A DNA stretch of 64,000 nt from Yarrowia lipolytica (lineage: Eukaryota > Ascomycota > Dipodascomycetes > Dipodascales). Positions 1 to 8,348 of this stretch are shown piece after piece. The stretch is from contig NC_090775.1 of the NCBI RefSeq assembly GCF_001761485.1, positions 3,665,001-3,729,000 on the forward strand. The letters run 5' to 3'. Each line of letters begins with the position of its first letter. The stretch's first letter is position 1. Position numbers and translations under genes: made by a program. The notes beneath the pieces were generated by a model that did no database searches, had not been told where the DNA came from, and saw only the letters and a program-made list of their open reading frames with translations.

Positions 1-544
1 GTCCAGCTAAGGACCCACAGTTGTGTAGAAGATCTGCTGCTGCTCGGTGTAATCTTTTAAAAAAGACCCAGGCAGACATGAGGGGACACGGTGCCAAACA
101 AGTTAGAGGCACAAATTGATACTCGTGGCATTAATTACGTACAAGTAGATATTAGATACTTCTCTTATTTTTAGTTCATCTGAGATGCTTTTTTTTTACT
201 TTGTTGTTTAGCCTACTTGTAGGTATTGAAGATCATAAGTATTATTGATGTGATATAGCTAGTTAATTAACAACTTACAACCCACTTCTAGGGAAAACGC
301 GTTCCGATAGTTAGCACACACCAGAAAGGGTGTGTGCTTGCTCATTCACCAGAAAAGAGATTCTAAGATCAGTGGATAAAAACTATCTACAGGATGGAAC
401 ATCTCGTCTACGAACCCAGCTTGATTCCTCTCATCACTATGTGGTGACATCTCATCATTATGTGAGGAATTAGCCAGGTATTACCCACCGGGTATTACCT
501 TCAACAGTAGGTGTGGGGGAATACTCCAGGGAAATAGACATTGG
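1..544. other. Intergenic, no gene seen
   Basis: No ORF with coding character is visible. There is a 9-bp perfect hairpin at 313-334 (arms GCACACACC and GGTGTGTGC). A 34-base stretch at 221-255 is repeated almost exactly at 1051-1085 inside the element copy described below, so this block probably also contains old repeat-derived sequence. Confidence 0.6.
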
Positions 545-766
545 TTTTTTTTTTTTTATTTTTTTTTTTTATTCTAATGATCATTTCAGCTAACTCGAAG
601 CCCCATTAAACAAATTGTTATACAAGCACATCGCGATTGGGATTCGCGATTCGGTTGTTCAGGGAGAGCGCGCCATGACATTTTTGCTCCGCGTGTTCAA
701 TGTATTCTTTCCTGTTCCAATCTCTTGACCAGTTAAATATATCATCAAATTTTTATTTAAAAAAGG
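545..766 (-). mobile_element. A-tailed retroelement end, family B
   Basis: On the minus strand this piece ends in the sequence ATCATTAGAAT followed by a long A-run (seen as T-runs at 545-570). Its body, about 190 bases, matches 38828-38965 and 53358-53450. It has no ORF. The A tail, the lack of terminal repeats and the variable 5' ends of the copies fit a LINE or a LINE-mobilised non-autonomous element (Y. lipolytica has an L1-like LINE, Ylli; assignment to it is inference). It lies directly behind the younger copy at 770-1352, as expected from stacked insertions. Confidence 0.6.
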
Positions 767-769
767 GGG

Positions 770-1352
770 TTTTTTATTCTAATGATTCATAAAAGCTATA
801 TACCTAGAAAGCCGGGTTTATTGGCCGTTCAATAAATCATACACTTCTGGAATCTTTGCGATATGACGCTGCTGCGGCGCTGTCCGGTTGGTTTGTCCGA
901 CGCTTCGTCTAGTTGGAATGTCATTGTCGTGGTCTCGTGGTAGTGAATCATGGGCTAACCAACTAATTTTTTAATGGTGAAGGGCTACCTACGACTCAGG
1001 TAGAACCTCCAAAACTCTGGTTGCAAGCTTTCTTCAATTAAATACTACAAGGTATTGAAGATCATAAGTATTATTGATGTGATCGTGTGTGTCCTGTTTT
1101 GAGATCTTTGCGGCATCGGGGGATTGAAGGTGGGGGTAGCAACGTGTTTGAGTTGTTTTTTTTTTTCTTTTTTTTTTTCCATAATTCCAATTAATCTTGA
1201 GACGTCAGCGTGTATATTTAGCCGTGCAGCAGACCTCACGAGTACGTCATGTGTACCAGCCATCGTAATAATGCTCCTAGAGTAGAAAACAACTTCGGCG
1301 CTCATTCCTCTCCGCGCTTCCGCCTCATAGCCACGACCACCATGTCGCGATA
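770..1352 (-). mobile_element. A-tailed retroelement, near full-length copy
   Basis: On the minus strand the copy starts near 1352, passes an internal A-rich tract (T-rich at 1157-1179 on the plus strand) and ends with GAATCATTAGAAT plus an A tail at 770-776. It aligns along its whole length with 38159-38735, including the same 5' boundary and the same internal A-tract, and its right part aligns with 26287-26690 and 53767-53866. No reverse-transcriptase ORF is present, so it is either a non-autonomous (SINE-like) element or the 3' end of a LINE. Its head faces tRNA-Tyr, 56 bp away. Confidence 0.7.
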
Positions 1353-1408
1353 ATTACTAAGCCGAACTTACATAGTAGAGTCTAGAATTTTCGAATTTTC
1401 GAAATATT

Positions 1409-1501
1409 CTCCCGGTGGCCAAGCTGGTTTAAGGCGCGAGACTGTAATGGTATTAAAAATTTGTAATCTTGAGATCGGGCGTTCGACTCGCCCCCGGGAG
1501 A
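1409..1501 (+). tRNA. tRNA-Tyr(GTA), intron-containing
   Basis: The acceptor stem CTCCCGG (1409-1415) pairs with CCGGGAG (1494-1500) followed by discriminator A. Anticodon GTA is at 1444-1446; an 18-nt intron sits after the base 3' of the anticodon (1448-1465). The mature sequence is very close to yeast tRNA-Tyr, including GATCGGGCGTTCGACTCGCC in the T arm. T-runs at about 1510 and 1524 can terminate Pol III. Confidence 0.93.
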
Positions 1502-1575
1502 GGATATTGTTTTGTCACAGCTTTTTTGTTTCTTTATTCTTATGTAAGATCGTGGTGCAAAAAGATTAGGAGAGT

Positions 1576-1656
1576 TGAGCTGTAGGGGAATTGAACCCCT
1601 GGCACCTGCTAACAATCGAATGGAAGGCAGATATGTTACCACTACACCAACAGCCC
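1576..1656 (-). tRNA. tRNA-Gly(TCC), intron-containing
   Basis: Read on the minus strand, acceptor GGGCTGT pairs with ACAGCTC (one G-T pair, as in yeast tRNA-Gly), discriminator A. The anticodon arm is TCTGC / GCAGG with loop CTTCCA...A; a 10-nt intron interrupts the loop after position 37. The T arm is AGGGG-TTCAATT-CCCCT. A T-run follows 3' at about 1557-1561. A solo LTR begins 17 bp upstream of the 5' end. Confidence 0.88.
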
Positions 1657-1673
1657 AGAATTAATTTAAATAT

Positions 1674-2117
1674 TGTTAGAACCCAGGGCCTCAGGACTTG
1701 GGCTCCCAACCAGTACTTACTGGAGAAGCTCGGTAGTTAGTAGTCGAAGTGTCAGAACAATTGTTGGTGCATTATAATATAGGAAATAGGGCAAGTTATA
1801 TAATCTCAGGATCGGCGTCCGCAACTTCCGGAACTCCTCCAGTTCCGGACGGGCAGTGCTCTCCAAGCGGCGTAGTGCGTAGGTTATCCGCTAGATCATA
1901 TTGGACCAATATTGGACCAATATCCACTAACCTTTGTTAAACGGTCAAGTACAAAGGCAGACAACCATGGACAAGTAGAACAGAGAGTTCAGACTATTGG
2001 ACACTCACAAGGAAACAACAGTCACACAAGAGCACGAATAGCCGCGGTGACGGATCGAGTATCACTAACCTCCAGTATCAGGTTTAGCCGCGGCCGATTA
2101 GCCGCCGAACCCTAACA
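1674..2117. mobile_element. Solo LTR beside tRNA-Gly
   Basis: The 444-bp block begins TGTTAG and ends CTAACA, and is flanked on both sides by the same 5 bases, AATAT (1669-1673 and 2118-2122). This is the structure of a solo LTR with its 5-bp target-site duplication. No internal element remains. Its position 17 bp upstream of a tRNA gene resembles Ty3-type integration at Pol III start sites; assignment to a particular Yarrowia family (Ylt1, Tyl3, Tyl6 or other) cannot be made from sequence alone. The intact ends and duplication suggest it is not very old. Confidence 0.75.
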
Positions 2118-2121
2118 AATA

Positions 2122-2452
2122 TGTAACGACTCAGAAGCTAGTCATAAGGTGTTACGATTAGTCATGCCATTAGCATAAAAAAACCTTAGCAGTAATGAAT
2201 CATTAGTAAAAAAATGCCTTGGCAAGTGACTGGACGATGATGACGTTCTACGGACGTCATGAGTGTGTCATTATGGATGAATATTTCGGTATCGCTTGGC
2301 TAGGTCGCGTGGATGACGTGCTTTACAGAGTTAGGGTTGAGATACCTGTATATATAGCCACTACTCGCAAGTATGTAAGTAAGTTATGTTTATACAACTT
2401 CTGGAGCTCGTACCTAGGGCGTTGAGGATTGACCCATCATCGATCCGTTACA
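2122..2452. mobile_element. Possible second, older solo LTR
   Basis: The block starts TGTAACG and ends CGTTACA, a 7-bp inverted terminal match typical of LTR ends, and is 331 bp long. No clear target-site duplication is seen. It directly abuts the younger LTR at 1674-2117, whose insertion separated it from the tRNA, and contains a short A-tailed element end at 2192-2214. The call rests mainly on its ends and place, so it is tentative. Confidence 0.35.
2192..2214 (+). mobile_element. Short A-tailed element end
   Basis: The sequence TAATGAATCATTAG followed by an A-run is the same 3' end seen in all the A-tailed elements of this window. Only about 20 bases remain. Confidence 0.45.
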
Positions 2453-2480
2453 GAATGAGAAGAGAAACGATCTTTACTAA

Positions 2481-2616
2481 GATCCTGACTGCTTAGTCAT
2501 CCTTTGAATCATTAGAATAAAAAGAGACGATTGAAAGCCACTAACCCGGGTTACTACAAGTAGGTATATATAGCTGTAATTTATCATTAGAATTAAAAAA
2601 AAAAAAAACTAAAAAA
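2481..2616 (+). mobile_element. Two stacked A-tailed element ends
   Basis: The first end runs to the A-run at 2516-2523 (GAATCATTAGAATAAAAA); the second (2539-2608) contains CTAACCCGGGTTACT..GTATATATAGCTGTAAT..ATCATTAGAATT and ends in about 14 A. Both are 3' ends of the same family as 38159-38735, in plus orientation, that is pointing away from the minus-strand tRNA-Gly gene. Confidence 0.6.
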
Positions 2617-3236
2617 TGGATCCGTTGAATAAATATGATTGTCCTTCCTTAGGAAATGTATTTCCCTATATATATCGGACATTCCCACCCACACTGACTC
2701 TGTGTTGCCCTATAATTTTCACCCCATTTTTTACCACCCCCTTTCTTCATTTTTTCCCCCATCTACTTCCCCCAACCACCCCGCTTTTGGTCCTCCCCGA
2801 AGGCTCATACCCATCGATTATGACACCCCAAGGACTATTCGCCCGTGACTCACCAGCACCTGTCTTATGAGGTCCACACTGCCTCCCTGACTCTTGGACT
2901 TCACATTTAGTACCGGACACATGCCACCGCCCTCCCCCCCAAGCTAACACTTTACCACGCCTGCCTCACATTACCAGTTACACGTCTTTCTGCATACCCC
3001 GTCGTACGTCTACATGTCTACATCACTACAACGTCTTCACCCACCAAATGGTCATCCGACACCGTCTTCACGTCCACCACGACTTTATTTTCACCGGTCT
3101 TTCCCGTACCCTGACTACTCGTAGCTCTGATAACCAGTCGCACTGACCATTTACCCCATACCCCCGAACAAGTCACCCGGGCCCTCGTCGAAAAGATCAA
3201 GCGTCATACAGACCATGCAATCAATTATGTTATAAA
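2617..3236. other. Decayed coding-like block, unidentified
   Basis: This stretch is rich in C and T on the plus strand and keeps short protein-like stretches in several frames without an intact gene. It lies directly beside the stacked element ends. It may be a relic of an old mobile element or a host pseudogene; no family could be recognised. Confidence 0.3.
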
Positions 3237-3990
3237 AAAGGCTTATTAAGGTCAGAAGTCGAGTTAAACCGTACTGTAGGGCACAGGCAGTGCCTTGCTT
3301 TTATTGCAAGAATCAAGCTCTGTGGTAGTGTAGATACTACTGTAGTAATTGGAGTCAGCCAAAGATGTCAGAATCCCCTCGATTGAATCAAACCATCTTA
3401 AAAGGAGGAGTGCGCTCAAATTTCAACACTTTATCCATTGAGCGTGCTTCTAGCACCAGTGCTAAAGCTTTGGGAAACGTTGATCTTCCCACGTTGTTTA
3501 TCAGTGAGCTTGTATCGAGTAGGGTCAGTTGTGTTCCATCGTAGAATGACGGTACATACTGTAGTCAGTTCTCTGTAGATATTTGTGCCGTAAGGTTAAG
3601 GGCACTACAACTATGTATTCTACAGCACTCAAACTATAGATTGCAACTACTTGTATATACCCTTAGCTAGGTCCCATAGAAGTACATACGTGATCAGGCG
3701 TAAGTGGTGCACCATTAAGCGAGACTATATACCACACACCCTTGTGATGAAGATATGGAAATGGAAAGAAGTTACAATAAATTAAATTGCCTCCCGTTTA
3801 CGTTTACTTTTTTATATTCCAGGGAAATACATTTTAGGTACAGTATGTACTTGTATCTTGTATCTCTTACGGTACATATGACTGTAGTTAAAGATTATAA
3901 ACAATGATAAATCCGCAAATCTGATGACTAGGTTTCAGGTTTCCAGACGAGCATAGGGCAATACTTCTTGCGGTATTTCTCTGGTTCAGT
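3237..3990. other. Intergenic, no gene seen
   Basis: No ORF of coding character. AT-rich sequence with several GTACAGTATGTAC / ACTTGTA-type motifs (for example around 3841-3860). Confidence 0.6.
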
Positions 3991-4100
3991 TGTTTTTGTT
4001 TTTGTTTTTGTTTTTGTTTTTGTTTTTGTTTTTGTTTTTGTTTTTGTTTTTGTTTTTTGTTTTTGTTTTTTGTTTTTGTTTTTGTTTTTTTTTTTGTTTT
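3991..4100 (+). repeat. (TTTTTG)n simple repeat
   Basis: About 110 bases of near-perfect hexamer repeat that grades into pure T. It creates a spurious open frame of alternating Phe and Val that should not be read as a protein. It abuts the T-run of the A-tailed element end at 4103-4147, so it may have grown from that element's tail. Confidence 0.9.
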
Positions 4101-4102
4101 GG

Positions 4103-4147
4103 TTTTTTTTTTTAATTTTTTTTATTCTAATTGATTCTGATTATATA
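4103..4147 (-). mobile_element. A-tailed element end upstream of tRNA-Arg
   Basis: Read on the minus strand, TATATAATCAG..AATTAGAATAAAAA is a diverged copy of the common 3' end and poly-A tail. The remnant ends about 54 bp upstream of tRNA-Arg, in the same head-to-tRNA orientation as the others. Confidence 0.5.
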
Positions 4148-4200
4148 AGCCAAATGCTACCAATACTGTTCCTACAATATAGCTCACAAAAAAAAACTCT

Positions 4201-4289
4201 GAGGACGTGGCGTAATGGTAGCGCATTGGATTTCGGTTCTTCAGAACGACGTCCTCCAAAGGCTGCGGGTTCGAGTCCTGTCGTCCTCT
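4201..4289 (+). tRNA. tRNA-Arg(TCG), intron-containing
   Basis: The acceptor stem GAGGACG pairs perfectly with CGTCCTC (4282-4288). The anticodon stem TTGGA / TCCAA holds loop TTTCGG..C, giving anticodon TCG, with a 17-nt intron after position 37. TCG decodes CGA, the arginine codon this genome prefers. T6 follows directly at 4290-4296. The discriminator reads T, which is unusual. Confidence 0.85.
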
Positions 4290-4494
4290 CTTTTTTGTCC
4301 CCCTGCCCCACTGGGTTCCATTTTGTGTCTTTATTGCCTTCTCATCCATTGTGATGGTTAGTTACAGTATGTACACGGTATACTGCAAATACCGTTACTC
4401 TTTGTTTCGTGGCTACCCGGTTCCATACGGTAACGTCTTTTAAGTAGGCTATCCTTTATAATACATTAAATACACACAAGCAATGCACTCAGCA

Positions 4495-5643
4495 TTACTC
4501 TTCTACCTTGGCCTTGGTCTTCTTTTTCTTCTTAAGAGCCTTGAGAGCACTAAGAGAGCTCTTGTTGAACATGCCTGTATCAGTGGATACGGGAGCAGCA
4601 GGCTCAGGGGCAGGTTCAATCTGCTTGACCTCTTCAGCAGGCTCAGCTCCAGCCTCCTTCTGATTGTTCATGATTCTCTTCAGTTTCTCGCTGTCATCTT
4701 CTTCGTAACCCTCCAGCAATGGCTTGCTCTTCTTAGCTCGACCTTCGAGCTCATCCACGTACTCCTGAGGCAACAGCCGCTTAATAGCCTCGGCGGCATT
4801 CTCTTCCAGTCGTCGCTGTTCACGTGCCTGAGCCAAAGGATCGGGATCCTGTGTCGCCCATCGTACGTTAAGAACCTCTCCACTATCCAGACTCTGGTGA
4901 GCCATGGCCTCCTTAGCAAACTGCGCATTCACTTCTGTGGCGTATGTCACAAATGCAACGCCCTTGTCATGCAAAACTCGAATGCGGTCAACGTCTCCCC
5001 ATTCAGAAAAGTGTCTCGAGACAATCTCATCCAGAGCACCTGCTTTGGCAGCATCACTCACATGGATACGACCTACATATAGAGTTCGGTTGACTCTACT
5101 GATCGAACCAATACCCCCCATATCATCTCTGTAGTCAAAGAACCGGTCCCGACCAAAACAATCAGTCGTAGGACTAAACATGTCGGTCAACACAGGAAGA
5201 CGATGCAGAAACTCACACTTGTGCCCTTGAGTACACAGACCCCGGGCAAAATACAGGCAAAAGTAGGATCCCGGTACCTTGTCTGCCCGGGTGTATCCTG
5301 AGTCACGGGCTATGCTACATCGTCCATCTGCTTTCTTCTGGTTGAACTTTTCATCCTCCTTGTCTCCTCCACTCCACTTGTTGAACCAGATATTATAGAC
5401 GGTTCCTGTCTGTGGAGGTCTGTCATCAGTGTTGACCGAGTCGGGGTCCACCTGGATCCGTGCTTTCCGAGTATGGTATAATGCAGGATCTTTGGTTCTC
5501 TTCTTCTTAGATTTCGTTTTGACCACCTGAGCTTCTGTGGGTGCTTCTGTTTGTACTACCTCGACACCTTGGTTCTGTACGCTTTCTGCGACGTCTGGTG
5601 TAACCACTGGCGAGGTTTCGATAGATTCCGGAGCCTCAGACAT
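4495..5643 (-). CDS. CWC2: Pre-mRNA splicing factor Cwc2
   Basis: The 382-residue protein has the layout of Cwc2/RBM22-type NTC-related splicing factors, which bind U6 snRNA and the pre-mRNA near the catalytic centre of the spliceosome in the nucleus. A Torus-type region (about 65-125) leads into a CCCH zinc finger, C129-x7-C137-x5-C143-x3-H147. An RRM follows with RNP2 TLYVGRI (187-193) and RNP1 KGVAFVTY (227-234). The C-terminus is acidic and then Lys-rich (KALKKKKKTKAKVEE), likely a nuclear localisation stretch. Length matches fungal orthologues and no intron is needed. The promoter is shared divergently with the SIKE-like gene at 6059 (415 bp). Confidence 0.93.
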   Translation of the reverse strand: MSEAPESIETSPVVTPDVAESVQNQGVEVVQTEAPTEAQVVKTKSKKKRTKDPALYHTRKARIQVDPDSVNTDDRPPQTGTVYNIWFNKWSGGDKEDEKFNQKKADGRCSIARDSGYTRADKVPGSYFCLYFARGLCTQGHKCEFLHRLPVLTDMFSPTTDCFGRDRFFDYRDDMGGIGSISRVNRTLYVGRIHVSDAAKAGALDEIVSRHFSEWGDVDRIRVLHDKGVAFVTYATEVNAQFAKEAMAHQSLDSGEVLNVRWATQDPDPLAQAREQRRLEENAAEAIKRLLPQEYVDELEGRAKKSKPLLEGYEEDDSEKLKRIMNNQKEAGAEPAEEVKQIEPAPEPAAPVSTDTGMFNKSSLSALKALKKKKKTKAKVEE

Positions 5644-6058
5644 GGTGGGTATTTGTTGTGGCGGGCGGGCGGTAGTGGTGCAAGTGGTGATGATTGCCGG
5701 AGGAGCATATTTAGAAGTGTAATATATTCTGAGGCTATTTTGCTTTGAGTTTGTTGTGGAAGCGTACCATTTTACTTGATGGAAAAATTAGTGAGAACCG
5801 CGGTGATCGGTGGAGGAGTCATGAAGTCAAGTGGATCCTAGCAAGAGTTGTTTTCCAGCCGAAATTTACAGGTAACAGCAGTTATAAACATCTATGGTCG
5901 CCTCTTGTACAGTTATCCATATTTGTCCCATTATCCAGCACACGATTCCAGACGCATCAATTAGTTTGGACTTAAACACATCCCAATATGCACACCTTGG
6001 ATGAACATCGCCACCATCGCGTCTAACTTCTCATCACATCTCACCCAAACATAACACC

Positions 6059-6619
6059 ATGAAAGAAGACCAGCCGATAGGTTCGGGATATCTGTCCCGC
6101 GACGTCAGTGTGATCAGCGAGCTGGTACGCACACTGTCTACGCGTCTTACTAACCAGCATGAGTCGTCGGAAAAGCTCGAGGAAACTGCAGCTTCAATTC
6201 TCGAGATTGAAGAGAAGCAGCTGCAGGAACTGCTGGTGGAGCTGGGACGTGATGAGTCGGAGTTTAAAAGCGAGAGCGACGAGCCGGATACCACACTGCC
6301 CATGTCGGTGCTAATAGCCCGAGAAAACGTGGAGCTCGAACAACAATTACAACGCCTCCAGTTTGTTGGGGGCAAGTCACAAGAGCTGCTCAAGCAGTAT
6401 ATGCGGGCAATGGAGGAGATTGTGGGAGACTCGCAGATCTATGCCGCCGACATGGACCATGCTGCAAGCCAGATTAAAAAGTCATACAAGGAGCATGAGT
6501 GCCAGGCTGAATCACGAAAACAAGAATTGCTGGAGGAGAGCAAAGAGCTGAAACAGAAACTTCTACAGGTGAGGAAGCTAGTGAGTAAAGCACAGATAGG
6601 CTTCCATGAAGACGACTGA
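6059..6619 (+). CDS. SIKE/FGFR1OP2-like coiled-coil protein
   Basis: The 186-residue protein is almost wholly helical with heptad patterns (about 20-70 and 85-175). The central part TTLPMSVLIARENVELEQQL followed by a second coil resembles the STLVM..QQEN..LQQEN block of the SIKE/FGFR1OP2 family, coiled-coil subunits of STRIPAK phosphatase complexes; this is recognition by pattern and is moderately sure. The ORF is intact as it stands. However a textbook intron (GTGAGT at 6581, TACTAAC branch point and AG at 6620-6628) overlaps its last 13 codons and stop. Splicing would replace the C-terminus with 32 other residues ending at 6727. Which form is made cannot be decided here. Confidence 0.6.
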   Translation: MKEDQPIGSGYLSRDVSVISELVRTLSTRLTNQHESSEKLEETAASILEIEEKQLQELLVELGRDESEFKSESDEPDTTLPMSVLIARENVELEQQLQRLQFVGGKSQELLKQYMRAMEEIVGDSQIYAADMDHAASQIKKSYKEHECQAESRKQELLEESKELKQKLLQVRKLVSKAQIGFHEDD

Positions 6620-6727
6620 TACTAACAGTGTGTGCACACTTTTGCATGGGGGTACCAATTGTCAGAATATATGGAAGAACAGCGACTTGGGACGCGTTTG
6701 GTGAGATGGAAGCATGTATTGCATTAA

Positions 6728-7058
6728 TGTACTTACGGAAGACAGAAGTTCGGGAGCCCTAACGACATACACGTCGTGTTTGTTTATTTGTAGCATACAT
6801 GGAGCTACCAAAACCTATTATACTGTATGTCGAGATAGAGCGTCTCATCCTTCATGACGGATGACGGAAGCTAGACACATACTAGACACTGGACAATAAA
6901 GACAAATAAGATGGTCATGTAGTCACTAAGATCATGCTTTGGAGTAGTCCCCACACGGCTAATTGAAGAATTAAGTCATTCCTGAGGGAACAACAGATGG
7001 GGTTTTTCAAAGATTTCGATCTCAAATTGTCATATGTGACCTCCGAAATTAAAACCCG
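6728..7058. other. Intergenic, no gene seen
   Basis: No gene. No A-tailed element end or LTR was recognised upstream of tRNA-Val, which makes this tRNA one of only two in the window without an A-tailed end next to it. Confidence 0.6.
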
Positions 7059-7132
7059 GGTTTCTTGGTCTAGTTGGTCATGGCATCTGCTTAACACGCA
7101 GAACGTCGGCAGTTCGATCCTGCCAGAAATCA
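7059..7132 (+). tRNA. tRNA-Val(AAC)
   Basis: Acceptor GGTTTCT pairs with AGAAATC, discriminator A. The anticodon arm CTGCTTAACACGCAG carries AAC. The sequence is nearly identical to yeast tRNA-Val(AAC). It is the only intronless tRNA gene in this window. T5 follows at 7133-7138. Confidence 0.95.
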
Positions 7133-7478
7133 TTTTTGCAACTCCAATGAGCTAGGAGTTTCTGCTCTCAGGCATTTTGCAATGTGCTGTGTTGCGTGGT
7201 GAGTCTTACACCGACACTTTTTGCAAAAATTTAGAATATTGAAAGGAGATTAAACCAGCAGAGATTTATTGCTGATGTATGTGTATGTATGTGTATGTAA
7301 TATGCTTTGAGGACATTGAGAATATTCCCGACTACTTTCATCCCCGTTATATCTACAGGACCGTACACTAGAAATAACAACTTCAATCTACTAAAATGCT
7401 ACTCAGCCAATATCTCAGATTATTCGTTTGTTACGCTAAAGATGGGTTTCATTCATTCGTTCACACTTTAAATGTGCC
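7133..7478. other. Intergenic, no gene seen
   Basis: Holds the tRNA-Val terminator and the 3' flank of the amidase gene; a short GTATGTGTATGT run lies at about 7276-7298. Nothing else recognised. Confidence 0.6.
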
Positions 7479-8348
7479 CTATTTCTTCACCTCAAGCAAG
7501 CTATACACATCATTTCGTCTCTGGTCCCACAGAGGCATATTGGTCCTGACCTTCTTCAGCTGCTCTAGGTTGATATCGGCAACAATAACTGCAGCCGAAG
7601 AGTCTATGTCGCTGGCCTCGGCAAGAACAGTTCCCCAGGGGTCAATTATCATGGCGTGTCCGTAGCTTTCTCGCTTGCCGTCCTCTGTGTGTTTTCCAAC
7701 CAGCGCTGGCATCATGACATAGCATTGGGTATCGATAGCACGAGCTCGGGCAAGAACGTGCCAGTGGGCGGCGCCAGTTCTGACTGTAAACGCCGAGGGA
7801 AATTGCAGAATCTGGGCGCCTTGCTTTCTCAACAACAATGCCAGCTCAGGAAACCGGATATCATAACAAATAGCAGGTCCAACTGTTCCCACTGGGGTCT
7901 CGAACGGCTTGGGAAGTTCAGACCCGGGCTCTACTGACTTTGATTCCTGCAGAATAGGACCGTTGGGCACCTCCACGTCGAAGAGATGCACTTTTTGGTA
8001 TCTGTTGACAATGTCTCCGTTGGAATCAAGCCACAATAGGGTGTTTCTGACCCGGTCAGAAGAAGAGGACAGCTCATGAACTCCTACTGAGACCTCAATT
8101 CCAGACATTCCGCTCTGTTTGATTTCCTTTTGAGCCTCCCTGATTGCTGCGATCATGGGCGAATTTTCAGCATTTCGTGCAAGACTCAACCCTTCCTTAG
8201 GCGAGCCAGAAATGTAGTCGGAGGCTTCAGGGAGGAACAGAGCCTGGGCGCCCAGGGCTGCTGCTCTATGGACTAGTCCTGCAACAATAGAGGCATTGTG
8301 AGTAAGTGAATTGGTTGCACAAAATTGGCCGACTGCTGCGAGAGTCAT
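7479..8348 (-). CDS. NIT2: Nit2-type omega-amidase / deaminated glutathione amidase
   Basis: A complete 289-residue carbon-nitrogen hydrolase (nitrilase superfamily). The catalytic triad is visible: Glu41 in LPEASDYI, Lys119 in YQKVHLFD and nucleophile Cys161 in ICYDIRFPE. The sequence follows the Nit1/Nit2 branch, whose yeast member repairs metabolism by hydrolysing deaminated glutathione. A start at the first Met gives the usual N-terminus directly before the first beta strand (LAAVGQFCAT). No targeting peptide is evident, so cytosolic action is likely. The assignment to the branch is firm; the exact substrate is inferred from the family. It is divergent from the reductase-like gene at 9290. 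Confidence 0.9.
   Translation of the reverse strand: MTLAAVGQFCATNSLTHNASIVAGLVHRAAALGAQALFLPEASDYISGSPKEGLSLARNAENSPMIAAIREAQKEIKQSGMSGIEVSVGVHELSSSSDRVRNTLLWLDSNGDIVNRYQKVHLFDVEVPNGPILQESKSVEPGSELPKPFETPVGTVGPAICYDIRFPELALLLRKQGAQILQFPSAFTVRTGAAHWHVLARARAIDTQCYVMMPALVGKHTEDGKRESYGHAMIIDPWGTVLAEASDIDSSAAVIVADINLEQLKKVRTNMPLWDQRRNDVYSLLEVKK

Noticed and set aside
3968-4354. Open frame of alternating Phe and Val
   Set aside because: It is the translation of a (TTTTTG)n simple repeat running into the tRNA-Arg gene.
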